A stretch of DNA of 42,416 bases, taken from contig CAJTCR010000028.1 of the NCBI GenBank assembly GCA_910574915.1, positions 1-42,416 of the forward strand, given 5' to 3'. The notes beneath the pieces are model-generated. The model was not told where the DNA came from. It made no database searches and saw only the letters and a program-made list of their open reading frames with translations. The position numbers and the translations under genes are program-made. This stretch comes from Eubacteriaceae bacterium. Its GTDB lineage: Bacteria; Bacillota; Clostridia; Lachnospirales; Lachnospiraceae. Positions 33,449 through 42,416 of this stretch are shown here, in pieces. The stretch's first letter is position 1. Each line of letters starts with the position of its first letter.

Positions 33449-34832
33449 ACAAAAAATGAAAGAAATTATAAAATTGTAAGATATGCTGAAAATATTAGCA
33501 AATAATGTGTGTAATTTAACATTATAATTGACAGTGCTACTCACTAATAAAGATTTTTATATAGAAAAGAAGATGAAGAATTCAATGGGTGGTTATGTTA
33601 GATAAAATGAACATGTCAGTAGGTAGTTTTGAAAAGATTAAAGGAGATGAAGTGTTTCACTTTTTTTGATAGTTTTACAAAAAAGATTTATTGGATGAAG
33701 ATTTACATATAACAATATTAGTTTTTGCTATAAATAATTTTACGCACATCTAGCATTGAAAGTTCGAGTATTTATTCTATCTGGTCAGTAATAAGGTTTT
33801 TGCACAACTTAATTAATGCTATTGCTATGTTAAAACTTTTAATTGTTAGAGCCATAGAGATTGATCCAGCAAAGTAAGGATATTGCCATCAAGATTTTGC
33901 TTTGTGCTGACATAAAATTGATTGCGTAGACGGCTAATTTTTGAAAAGGCGAATACTATTATTATATCTGATCAGTTATTGTGAGATTGTCTTATGCTAT
34001 TGTGTCATTGATAGTTTTGTTGAAAAACCATGCCGTCTGTTTTAATATAGCATGTTGGTTGCAGCAATTTTATCTGACATTGGAGCAAAGATATGGAGTA
34101 AAGTTCGATTTTTAATTGGAGGAGGTATTATTTTTATAGGCTTATTTGTTTGTTAATAATTTATGGTTACAGATAGATTAGTTTTTATAATGATATAAAG
34201 GTGAAGTGCTTCATTTTTCTCTATAATATGAGAGTTTGAGATGTGTATCATTTATATTAAGTTTTATCGTAAAGTACATTATGTATTTTAAGTTTCTTTA
34301 TAGATATGATTCGAAAAATTGATTTTAAGTTTTGATTATTGTATAAAATTTGGGTCAAATGTATATGTTTGTGATAATGTAGTGAATATTTAATGACGCA
34401 TATTTAAGGAAAATGTTTTTAAGAGGATTAATAACTGTTTGAAAATTCTTTATTAGATGGAAGTACTTCAGTTGCATTTTTCTGTATATTAAGAGATTAA
34501 TGGCAATCAAGATGTTGTTTATAAATGTGATAAAAATAGCTATTAAAAATTATAGTCAAGATTTTATAAATAATAAATATTAGTATGTTACTTTATCAGT
34601 TTATACCTTTCTATATATAATAAAATTAATTATATGGTAATATTTTGAACATTCAAAAAGTCTATGCCGTCTCAATATATTTGCGTGGTCAATAAAGGTT
34701 TATAAATTCTTTTTGTACGTTGTTATTTTTGTAGTGAATTATCACGGGAATATAAGTTATATATCTTTTAATTATTATATTGCAAAATTAAAAATATCTG
34801 AATTATTCAGTTAGTAACTAGTGCTCTATGCA

Positions 34833-35069
34833 GTCAGAAATTGGAGTATGGGATGCATGTTTTGCATCATTGCGACATTGAAATTTCTAGCTGATGCTAC
34901 TGTTTCATCGTAATAATTCGCCTAGCACTGGTACGATACATACGTCCTCATACTCCAATTTCTGACTAGATGGAGACCAAAGCGTGTTTGAAAAATCATT
35001 CCTGTGAACTGCACTCACCACAAACTGTGAAATACATCTCACGGAATGCATTTTTCAAACACACGCTAG
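34833..35069. repeat. Two adjacent inverted repeats within the centromere-like region
   Basis: AGTCAGAAATTGGAGTATG (34833-34851) has its exact 19-bp complement at 34949-34967. Immediately after it a second imperfect hairpin pairs AGCGTGTTTGAAAAATCATT (34980-34999) with the complement ending at 35069. Together they look like a small mobile element or a structured RNA. No coding sequence is credible inside. Confidence 0.6.
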
Positions 35070-36286
35070 GGTGTCTTTGTTTTGATGGAGTATATCATAT
35101 TGCTTCCCTGATTATATATTTTAATATAGTATATTATAGTGCAGTTGTGAAGAAATTAAAAACTGATTTGATGGAATATTAGGTGGATAAAAGATAATAC
35201 TTTTCTCGATTTGTTTAATTGTAAGTGATATGAGTGATGTGAAGTACTTCATTCTCAAAATGTTAAAATGACTATTTAATAGATAGATGAAACTGTCTAT
35301 TTAAAATATTGTTCCCGTCGATCTTTCAATATAAAAATGGTGCGATTCTTTTGAAAAACTTAGTGCTTTAGAAAATATTTTAATGAATAGATAAATTATG
35401 GATGGTCCATATGCAGGTTGCAATAAATAGAACAGTATTTTTTAAATTCAAATTCTATAGTAGTGTTATGATATTTGATGAAAATAATATGCCAAGAAAT
35501 TATAAAAACGAAAATTGTTTAAAAATTAGCTAATGTAAAATGAAGTACTTCATTTATATGATTTCAAATTTTGTAGGGGATATTTTTCGTGATTTTCTAA
35601 AAGTAATAATTATGAATAAACTTAGTGCTAAATATAGTGATATTAGAATTGATTATGAGGTATATAAATAATTGAATAAATATTGAAGTACTTCTCTTAT
35701 TAGGTAATTTTAATGTTTGTCATATTCATCAAATATCGCTAACTGATATATATATTGTATTTTTGGTTTCTATATTTAATTGATTTATATTATTTATTAA
35801 TTAGGAAGGAATGAAGTACTTCACTTCTATAAAAGTGCTTATTTGAATGTTTTTTATTGGAATTATCAAAAGTGAACAAAAATAGGTAGTGTTACTTTTG
35901 ATTAATTAGTTTGTGAATATGTGATTTTTTTTATATTAATATTAGTAGATGAAGCACTTTGCTTTTAAAGATAAGTGCTTGAATCATTTTAAGCTATGTT
36001 TATTAAAGTGAAAGGAAAGACAGAAAACTGCTTATACAAAAATTAAAAAGATGAAGTACTTCACTCATTTTATAAATATATAAGTTATCTAAATATATTT
36101 AATATATAAAAAGAATGGAAAAGGTTATTCTGAAAGATCATAACATAAGTATGTGGTATTTGCTTTGCGTTGTATAGAGATGAAGTGCTTCAATTTATTT
36201 TAAAGGATAATCATATTCTTAATGAAAATAGAAAAAGATCAAAACTATAACAGTTCTCATTTATATATAGTAAGATGTAAGTATTG

Positions 36287-36380
36287 TGTTGTATAACCAA
36301 AAAAATCAAAAGAATGAAGCTTCCAATCAAACTGATAAGACAACGAATATTTATTATGTTGTATAACCAAAAAAATCAAA
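36287..36380. repeat. 24-nt direct repeat flanking a degenerate palindrome
   Basis: The stretch TGTTGTATAACCAAAAAAAT plus CAAA occurs exactly at 36287-36310 and 36357-36380 (offset 70). Each copy is followed within a few bases by a member of the palindrome family (degenerate at 36315, good at 36386). This suggests local duplication of a palindrome-bearing unit. Confidence 0.7.
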
Positions 36381-36660
36381 TAAGATGAAGTGCTTCACTT
36401 ATGTAAAAAGAAAAAACATTTACAATGTAATAACTGTTCCATAGAGTAAAATTTAAAGTATTGTAAAATTTGCTCTATTGCATCGTTAAATTTCTATCCA
36501 ATAGAGTTACATAGTTTGTTGCAGCAAAGAGAGAGGATTGCCGTTAAAAATTTTCCTAGTACTACAGCAAATACTTCAATTATATGCTATTATAACACAA
36601 TCCTGGTTGTTTGAACTTGAAACAAACTATATCTAGCTTGTTTTAGTAATATTTACGAAA

Positions 36661-36697
36661 AGCAGTCAGGACGTGCCAATCCCCTGTCCTGGCTGTT
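36661..36697. terminator. Hairpin resembling a terminator
   Basis: AGCAGTCAGGAC (36661-36672) pairs with GTCCTGGCTGTT (36686-36697) with one G-T wobble and is followed by CTTCATG, a weak U tract. It may be left over from a lost gene. Confidence 0.4.
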
Positions 36698-37262
36698 CTT
36701 CATGAAAAAAGCCATACCTAATCAAAGTTCGGTTAGAATTCAAATTTGTTCGCTCCAACACAGTACAATGTATTCAATACATTATTCTATTGCCTAACTG
36801 GATGGGACATTACTGAAAAAATGCAGACAATTTGATTTAAAGCTGAAAAAATATATATTATGATAAAACAAAATGAAGCACTTCACTTTTTCTAAAACAC
36901 TTTTGCAAAAGGAAAATAAATAGCATATAATATTGAATAGTATGTTTAAATTTTGTATAATATAAAATAGCAGATACAAGCATTAACAATATGAATTTTT
37001 TGAAACATTAGAAAATTCGTTCGGTAGATCAGAGATTATTATTTTCTAAAAATTTAATTATATGGATAAGTTTTTTATGTACATAAAAAGTTTAGTTTTA
37101 TTTTATTACTTACTCAACTTTCCCATCAGCAAAACAGGGAAAAAAGCTTGAATTTACACGCAAAATAATATGAAAATTGGTGTCTAAACATTAAAATAGC
37201 ACCAAATCTCTGGTATCATAAGATTACCACATCAAATTCCCAAAAGAAGAGATGCTAATCTT

Positions 37263-38061
37263 ATGATAAACCAAATGAGCCAAAATGAAAATACGGAGCG
37301 GATAAAAGTGCTGGTTCAGGATGATTCTGTAGTCAAACGCAACCGCAGTAAACCCGTGGAGCTCCTCGCACGGGTATATGGCCATGTGGAACATAAATAC
37401 CAGAAGGGATTTACCATACTTACGCTTGGATGGTCTGACGGCTACAATTTTGTGCCAGTTGGTTTTAACCTGCTTTCCTTTGCAAAGAAAAGCAACTGCT
37501 ACCAAGAAATATCCGAAAAGACCGACCACCGCGCCAAGGTTACAAAGCTCGTAGGGAAAGCCTTTTACCAAAGCCAGAAGCTGCAATCCCGTTAAAATCG
37601 TCATTGTCAATAACTGCAAAAAAAGTGAATGCCTGTAACTGCTCAGTATAGACTGCATCATAAGCGATGCGGAAATTGTACGCATTTATGGAAACAGATG
37701 GTCAATGGAATGCATTTTTTAGGTATCAAAGTCTTTTTTGAAACTCGGTACGGAATTCCAGAGCCGTACATGTGACACCATGGTCAGCCATACAGTGATT
37801 GTATTCACCAGATATAACATACTGGAATGGATACGCCGTATGGAAAATAACGAGAAAACCTATGGCGAACGATTCTTCATGTTTTGTGAAGACATCCAAG
37901 GCATGGACTTAATCAATGCACTTCAGAGCCTTATGGCTCTGTTTGTGGAACACATTTCTGCTTTGTCAGCAGATAGCATAACCTGTATCAAAAGTAAAGT
38001 AACCGAATGGATGAACTCTCAGGCGGTATTTATGCAGGCTTTGTTTGAAGATATTTGCTGA
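37263..38061 (+). pseudogene. Broken DDE transposase (second IS4-like type)
   Basis: A 110-codon piece reads QDDSVVKRNRSKPVELLARV then YGHVEHKYQKGFTILTLGWSDGYN, with the first catalytic Asp region. After a stop and a deletion the frame resumes as ISDAEIVRIYGNRWSMECIF, containing the YREKK-like region with its Glu, and ends LSADSITCIKSKVTEWMNSQ. It differs from the remnant at 26066. The N-terminal third is missing. A 10-bp inverted repeat (37217-37226/37256-37265) lies at its left side. It ends 48 bases before the aminopeptidase start, so that gene's natural upstream region has been replaced. Confidence 0.75.
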
Positions 38062-38108
38062 GAAAGTTGCGTTATTTACTATATTTTCTAATAGAAAGGA
38101 TACAAAAT

Positions 38109-40013
38109 ATGCAAAGTGAATTAAGGACGCAAACAAAATTAGAAAAAATCCGCCAGAGGATGAAACAGGAAAATATTCACGCATTTATGATACTAAGCAG
38201 TGATTTTCATGAATCTGAATATGTAGGTGATTATTTTAAGTGCAGAGAATATATTTCTGGCTTTACAGGTTCAGCCGGAAACCTTGTTATCTTAGAAGAT
38301 AAAGCTGGTTTATGGACTGACGGGCGATATTTTTTGCAAGCTGAAAAAGAATTAGAAGGAAGTGGAATCATATTATTTAGAAAAGGAGAAGATGATGTGC
38401 CTGAGCTGGAAGAGTATCTTGAACAAAATTTACTCGAACATATGTCTGTTGGCGTAGATGGCAGGACAATCAGTGTAAATGCGTATCGAAAGTTGAAAAA
38501 GGCATTGGAGAAAAAAAAGATTACGATTCGATTGGAATGTGATTTGGCGGGGGATGTTTGGAACGACAGGCCGAAAATGTCCTGTATGCCAGCATGGGAA
38601 CTGGATATTTGTTATGCAGGAAATACAAGGGCAGAAAAGATTGATCAAATACGGACAAAATTAGTAGAGGAAGGTGCAGAATGTACTGTGATTTCATCCT
38701 TGGATGATATTGCATGGGCATTAAATGTTCGTGGCAATGATATTGCCTGTACACCATTGGTTCTCAGCTATCTTGTTGTTTCGAAACAGCATACAGTATG
38801 GTTCGTACAAAAGCAGGCAGTTAGCTGGCAACTGGCCGAACGTCTGAAAGAAGATGGAATTATAATTCGTAATTATGAAGATATTTATTCTTATTTAAAA
38901 GAAATGGATACGGAAGTTTTATATCTTGATCCGAACCGGACAAATATGCTCTTGTATGAATGCACACAGAAAAAAGTACAGGCAGGAATGCGAAAGGTTC
39001 TTGAAGGAAAAAATATTACATTGCTAATGAAAGCAGTAAAAAATAAAATAGAAATTGAAAATATGAAAAAAGCGCATGAGAAAGATGCAGCAGCATGTAT
39101 TAAATTTATGTATTGGCTGAAAACACAGGTACGAAAAAATATAGAAAAAGATGCAGCAAACATAAGTTCTCTAAGTAAGGATTTACATATAATGGATGAC
39201 GATGACTGTGAGGGAAAGGAAAGAAAACTGCTTACAGAAATTACAGCGGCAGAAAAATTAGAAGAATTCCGCAAAGAGCAGGAACATTATCTGGGGCCAA
39301 GCTTTCATACGATTGTCGGATATGCGAGACATGGTGCGATTGTACATTATAGTGCGACACCGAAAACGGATCTTGCTTTTCAAGCAGAAAATTTAGTATT
39401 AATTGATTCTGGCGGACATTATATGGAAGGGACGACAGATATTACGAGGACGATTGCACTTGGGGCGTTGACACAGGAGCAAAAACATGCTTATACGCTC
39501 GTGCTGAAAGGAAATTTGAACCTTGCAGCAGCGAAATTCAAATATGGTGCCTGTGGGATCAGCCTGGACTGCCTTGCAAGAAAAGCGCTGTGGCAGGAAG
39601 GGATGGATTATAAGCATGGGACTGGACATGGGGTAGGTTATTTGCTGAGTGTACATGAGCCACCAAACTGCTTTCGCAGCGTGCTTAGTGAAAGCGGCGA
39701 AGAAAGCGTGAAGTTAGAGCCGGGCATGGTCACTTCAAATGAGCCAGGAATTTATATAGAAGGAAAATTTGGGATACGGCTGGAAAATTTAATTCTTTGT
39801 AAAGAATTGGAAAAAAATTCCTACGGCAGATTTTTAGGATTTGAAACATTGACGCTTGTACCGTTTGAACGAGAAGCAATTCTTGCAGAGGAATTAGAAA
39901 CGTGGGAACGTGATTGGCTGAACAATTATCATAAAGAAATTGTCGCAAAAATTGGAAGCATGTTAAATGAAAAAGAACTTGCATGGTTAAAGGAAATAAC
40001 AGCAGCAATTTGA
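38109..40013 (+). CDS. Aminopeptidase P family (Xaa-Pro aminopeptidase)
   Basis: This 634-aa cytoplasmic metallopeptidase removes N-terminal residues before proline. Two creatinase-like N-terminal domains (about 1-310) precede the M24 pita-bread domain. All five metal ligands are present: D433 and D444 (LIDSGGHYMEGTTDITRT), H507 (GTGHGVGYLLSVHEPP), E545 (TSNEPGIYIE) and E559 (GIRLENLIL). The length above 600 matches the three-domain form found in Clostridia and eukaryotes. The ATG at 38109 follows GAAAGGA; a longer frame to 38055 runs into the transposase remnant. It stands alone after that remnant. Confidence 0.92.
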   Translation: MQSELRTQTKLEKIRQRMKQENIHAFMILSSDFHESEYVGDYFKCREYISGFTGSAGNLVILEDKAGLWTDGRYFLQAEKELEGSGIILFRKGEDDVPELEEYLEQNLLEHMSVGVDGRTISVNAYRKLKKALEKKKITIRLECDLAGDVWNDRPKMSCMPAWELDICYAGNTRAEKIDQIRTKLVEEGAECTVISSLDDIAWALNVRGNDIACTPLVLSYLVVSKQHTVWFVQKQAVSWQLAERLKEDGIIIRNYEDIYSYLKEMDTEVLYLDPNRTNMLLYECTQKKVQAGMRKVLEGKNITLLMKAVKNKIEIENMKKAHEKDAAACIKFMYWLKTQVRKNIEKDAANISSLSKDLHIMDDDDCEGKERKLLTEITAAEKLEEFRKEQEHYLGPSFHTIVGYARHGAIVHYSATPKTDLAFQAENLVLIDSGGHYMEGTTDITRTIALGALTQEQKHAYTLVLKGNLNLAAAKFKYGACGISLDCLARKALWQEGMDYKHGTGHGVGYLLSVHEPPNCFRSVLSESGEESVKLEPGMVTSNEPGIYIEGKFGIRLENLILCKELEKNSYGRFLGFETLTLVPFEREAILAEELETWERDWLNNYHKEIVAKIGSMLNEKELAWLKEITAAI

Positions 40014-40337
40014 TATTACTTTAAAATAGAACATATGTTTTTGATAATGCGTATTATTATGTTTTATAAAATTTCCCGTTTATAATTTTTAGGCTTTTTT
40101 TAGATTGTGTTCACAAAGTTATCACAAGAAGCAAGTAAGATAGAACACGTATTAGCTGACAAGCTGATATAATTTTTCATAACTCAGCCGCATGAGGGAA
40201 TGCTCATGCGGCACTCCCCGTGATCCAGAAATGTTCTTAACGGTTATATTAAAAATTCTAGCAACAGTCAGACTACTATATTTATAGAAAGAAAATCCCT
40301 GATTTTAAAATTATTCTTAAAAAATGGAAAGAAAGAA
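40014..40337. other. Intergenic region with one hairpin
   Basis: No gene is seen. GCCGCATGAG (40187-40196) and CTCATGCGGC (40203-40212) form a perfect 10-bp stem with a 6-nt loop but no T run. It may be a weak terminator for the aminopeptidase gene or a protein-binding site. Confidence 0.5.
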
Positions 40338-40365
40338 TTGCATTTCCACAAAAAAATAGTATAAT
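40338..40365 (+). promoter_or_regulatory. Sigma-A type promoter of gltX
   Basis: TTGCAT (40338-40343), a 16-base spacer and a consensus TATAAT (40360-40365) precede the ATG at 40406 by about 40 bases. Confidence 0.7.
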
Positions 40366-40405
40366 GTGATAACAGCCAAATTTAAGACAAGCAGGAGAGG
40401 ATAAA

Positions 40406-42058
40406 ATGGATGGTAATAAATTAGCTGAACTGATATTTCCAAATATAAGAGGAACGATTGCACAGTTAGAAGAGCGTTTTCCAAAAAGAGAGCTGCCAGA
40501 AGGGGCATATGTTACACGTTTTGCGCCAAGCCCGACGGGCTATATGCATATTGGTGGATTATATGCAGCGATGATTTCCAGTAGGCTCGCCAGACAGACA
40601 AATGGCGTTTTTTATCTTAGAATTGAAGATACGGATAAAAAGCGCGAATTGGAAGGGGGCGTGCAGGAGATTATCCAGTCGCTGGCTGGTTACGGCGTTG
40701 AATTTGATGAAGGCCCGTTTGCTGGCGGAGAAAAAGCTTATGGCCCATACAAGCAGAGCGATCGAAAAGAAATATATCAGATTTGTGTAAAAGAGCTTAT
40801 GCGGGCGGGACATGCCTACCCATGTTTTTGCACGGCGGACAGCCTGGATAAAATCCGGCGGGAACAGGAAGAAAAAAAGGATGATATTGGTTATTATGGG
40901 GCATACGCTTGCTGCCGTAATTTGTCTTATGAACAGATTGAGGAAAAAGTCAATGCAGGGATTCCTTATGTTATACGTTTGAAGGCACCACAAGCGGAGG
41001 GAAAGCATGTGGTATATACAGACCCAATCCGCGGAAGCATTGAGATGCCAGAGAATAAAATGGACATCGTTCTTTTAAAATCGGATGGGATTCCAACGTA
41101 TCATTTTGCACATGTGGTAGATGACTATTTTATGAGGACAAATCTTGTTGTGCGCGGGGATGAATGGATGGCATCTTATCCGGTTCATAAACAGATGTTT
41201 GATTTGTGTGGATTCCAAGCACCGGATTATTTGCATATTTCGCCTATAATGAAAATGGATGGTACAGCGAAGAGGAAGCTCAGTAAGCGAAAAGACCCTG
41301 AAGCAGCGGTAAGCTATTATTTGGAACAGGGATTTCCGGCAGACAGCGTGAAAGAATATTTGCTTACAGTTGCGAATTCAGATTATGAAGAATGGCATAT
41401 CGCGAACCCGGAAAAAAGCGGTGAAGATTTCCAGCTTTCTATTTCGAAAATGCCTGTCAGCGGTGCACTTTTTGATATGGCGAAGCTTTTGAATGTAAGC
41501 AGGGAGATGATTGCGTCTTTTTCTATCTCTGAATGTGAGAAACAGATCTTGGCATGGGCGGGTATTTACGAACCGGATTTATACGAGTTTGCTATGTCAC
41601 ATAGCAAGCAGTTCCAGGAAACGATAGGTTTATGGAAAATGTCGGGTAAAAAAGTTCGCAAAGATGTGGCAAAGTGGAATGAACTGATGCAGATGTTCGA
41701 TTATTTATATCAGCCACAGGATAAGTTTGAGCAGAAAGTTACTTATGAGCTTGATGACAAATATACAAAAGAGCAACTAAAAGAAGCAGTATGTGCTTAT
41801 AAAAAGGATCTGTTTTTAGAAACGGGCGAGTGGTTTGAGCAGATGAAGCTGCTTGGTGAGCCGATGGGGTACTGCCCAAATATGAAAGAATATAAAAAGC
41901 ATCCAGAAGACTACAAGGGGTCCATATCAGATCTGTGTTCGATCATACGTGTTGCAGTGACAGGGCATAAAAATTCACCAGACTTGTATACAATTATGAA
42001 AGTACTTGGGGAAGAGGTTGTAAGAAAACGTCTTGACCAGTTCCTTTCGTGGCTTTAA
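40406..42058 (+). CDS. gltX: Glutamate--tRNA ligase
   Basis: This 550-aa class I aminoacyl-tRNA synthetase charges tRNA-Glu. The HIGH motif is in FAPSPTGYMHIGGLYAAM (H48-G51). A zinc-type cluster CFC...YACC is near 132-170, and the KMSKS-equivalent KRKLSKRK lies at about 289-296. RIEDTDKKRELEGG after the first motif is typical of the family. It is somewhat longer than the roughly 480 aa of many bacterial GluRS, with the extra length in the C-terminal anticodon-binding part. GGAGAGG precedes the ATG. The dihydrouridine synthase gene begins four bases after the stop, so both are likely one operon. Confidence 0.93.
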   Translation: MDGNKLAELIFPNIRGTIAQLEERFPKRELPEGAYVTRFAPSPTGYMHIGGLYAAMISSRLARQTNGVFYLRIEDTDKKRELEGGVQEIIQSLAGYGVEFDEGPFAGGEKAYGPYKQSDRKEIYQICVKELMRAGHAYPCFCTADSLDKIRREQEEKKDDIGYYGAYACCRNLSYEQIEEKVNAGIPYVIRLKAPQAEGKHVVYTDPIRGSIEMPENKMDIVLLKSDGIPTYHFAHVVDDYFMRTNLVVRGDEWMASYPVHKQMFDLCGFQAPDYLHISPIMKMDGTAKRKLSKRKDPEAAVSYYLEQGFPADSVKEYLLTVANSDYEEWHIANPEKSGEDFQLSISKMPVSGALFDMAKLLNVSREMIASFSISECEKQILAWAGIYEPDLYEFAMSHSKQFQETIGLWKMSGKKVRKDVAKWNELMQMFDYLYQPQDKFEQKVTYELDDKYTKEQLKEAVCAYKKDLFLETGEWFEQMKLLGEPMGYCPNMKEYKKHPEDYKGSISDLCSIIRVAVTGHKNSPDLYTIMKVLGEEVVRKRLDQFLSWL

Positions 42059-42062
42059 AGTG

Positions 42063-42416
42063 ATGATGAAATATTATTTTGCACCGTTAGAAGGCATCAC
42101 AGGTTATTTGTACAGACAGGCGCACCATGCGTATTATCCAGGGGTAGACCGTTATTATACACCATTTCTTGTGCCAAAGGAAAAAAAGCAGTTAAGCACG
42201 AAAGAGCGAAACGATATTTTGCCGGAACATAACGCAGGAATAACGGTAATTCCGCAGGTGATGACAAACGACGCAGAGCAATTTTTAAGGATTGCACATG
42301 TTCTTTGGCAGGAATATGGGTATCAGGAAGTGAATTTGAATTTGGGATGTCCGTCGAAAACGGTCGTATCTAAAAAACGCGGTTCAGGATTTTTGACAGT
42401 GCCAGACCGGTTGGAA
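42063..42416 (+). CDS. tRNA-dihydrouridine synthase (5' part)
   Basis: The window ends within this gene; 118 codons are visible. The start MMKYYFAPLEGITGYLYRQA has the FMN-binding APLEGIT motif of Dus enzymes, and LNLGCPSKTVVSKKRGSGF contains the catalytic cysteine and GxG segment that reduces uridine in tRNA. PQVMTNDAEQFLRIAHVL fits the family core. Two ATGs (42063 and 42066) lie directly after the gltX stop without a strong ribosome binding site, which suggests coupled translation. Confidence 0.9.
   Translation, partial: MMKYYFAPLEGITGYLYRQAHHAYYPGVDRYYTPFLVPKEKKQLSTKERNDILPEHNAGITVIPQVMTNDAEQFLRIAHVLWQEYGYQEVNLNLGCPSKTVVSKKRGSGFLTVPDRLE

Larger units (their letters stand above)
33648..36885. 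repeat. Array of twelve TGAAGTRCTTCA palindromes (candidate parS cluster)
   Basis: Cores lie at 33648 (TGAAGTGTTTCA), 34202, 34459 (first base G), 35240, 35541, 35684 (last base T), 35812, 35950 (TGAAGCACTTTG), 36052, 36181, 36386 and 36874. Most are extended to ATGAAGTRCTTCACTT, so the sites are palindromic at the core but point the same way. A degenerate site (ATGAAGCTTCC) is at about 36315. Spacings between 35541 and 36386 are 103 to 205 bases. No terminator-like T runs are attached. Position beside parAB, repetition and symmetry all suggest ParB binding sites. The motif differs from the chromosomal parS palindrome TGTTTCACGTGAAACA. Confidence 0.75.
33449..37200. other. 3.7-kb AT-rich, apparently gene-free centromere-like region
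   Basis: No frame here has both a ribosome binding site and protein-like composition; the longest (70 codons at 34970) lies on a hairpin. The region is strikingly AT-rich and holds the palindrome array, a pair of nested inverted repeats (34833-35069), a 24-nt direct repeat (36287 and 36357) and a hairpin at 36661-36697. It lies directly upstream of the parAB promoter. Confidence 0.6.

Noticed and set aside
34970..35182. 70-codon frame in the AT-rich region
   Set aside because: Lies across an imperfect hairpin (34980-35069), has no ribosome binding site and no protein-like pattern.
33648..36885. The TGAAGTRCTTCA palindromes as terminators or operators of many small genes
   Set aside because: No T tracts and no genes between them. 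Position beside parAB favours centromere sites.
40187..40212. T-box leader for gltX
   Set aside because: The hairpin is perfect but lies upstream of the TATAAT promoter at 40360, so it is not in the gltX transcript. No T-box sequence is visible.
1..42416. tRNA, rRNA, tmRNA or other known RNA genes
   Set aside because: I saw no cloverleaf with CCA-like ends and no rRNA-like stretch. A covariance search would be needed to exclude small RNAs.

Overview
The window looks like the genome of a low-GC Gram-positive anaerobe of the class Clostridia, most likely Lachnospiraceae. This is inferred from gene content (DUF4317, DUF4358, CarD-like regulator, DHHW/MBOAT pair, ECF sigma with zinc anti-sigma, IS66/IS3/IS110 remnants), A/G-rich Shine-Dalgarno sites and AT-rich intergenic DNA. 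No species can be named from the sequence alone.

Region 1 (1-985) is mobile or repeat DNA: the edge of a probable IS66-type element (start of a minus-strand gene plus a candidate terminus at 174) abutting a long GC-rich imperfect palindrome (175-381), then a decayed minus-strand reading frame. Region 2 (986-23043) is dense and ordinary. All its recognised genes are on the plus strand except a solitary tyrosine recombinase and a 50-aa membrane peptide. It holds 3-dehydroquinate synthase, an AI-2E-type permease, an SDR enzyme, a PdaA-like deacetylase, an ECF sigma/anti-sigma/lipoprotein set, Lgt, a transglutaminase-like protein, a DUF4358-MBOAT-DHHW surface acylation cluster, a chemoreceptor, an LRR protein, a VWA-MoxR-LarC operon, a CarD-like regulator and a DUF4317 protein.

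Region 3 (23082-37200) is a plasmid-type replicon inside or beside housekeeping DNA. A Rep_3-family initiator (minus strand) is preceded by an iteron array whose core repeats every 31 bp. A 5-kb graveyard follows (three different transposases, a two-component system of the peptide-antibiotic-sensing kind, and a mobile-element fragment, all broken). Then comes a parA-parB operon (minus strand) and about 3.7 kb of very AT-rich, apparently gene-free DNA carrying twelve copies of a short palindrome, TGAAGTRCTTCA. The palindrome array upstream of parAB is the best candidate for an undescribed centromere (parS-like) cluster.

Region 4 (37263-42416) returns to conserved genes after one more dead transposase: an aminopeptidase P, glutamyl-tRNA synthetase and the start of a tRNA-dihydrouridine synthase. 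A plasmid rep/par backbone next to aroB, lgt and gltX means either a chromid or a plasmid integrated into the chromosome. The sequence alone does not decide, but the 22 kb of genes pointing toward the rep origin argues against that origin being the main bidirectional origin of the whole molecule.
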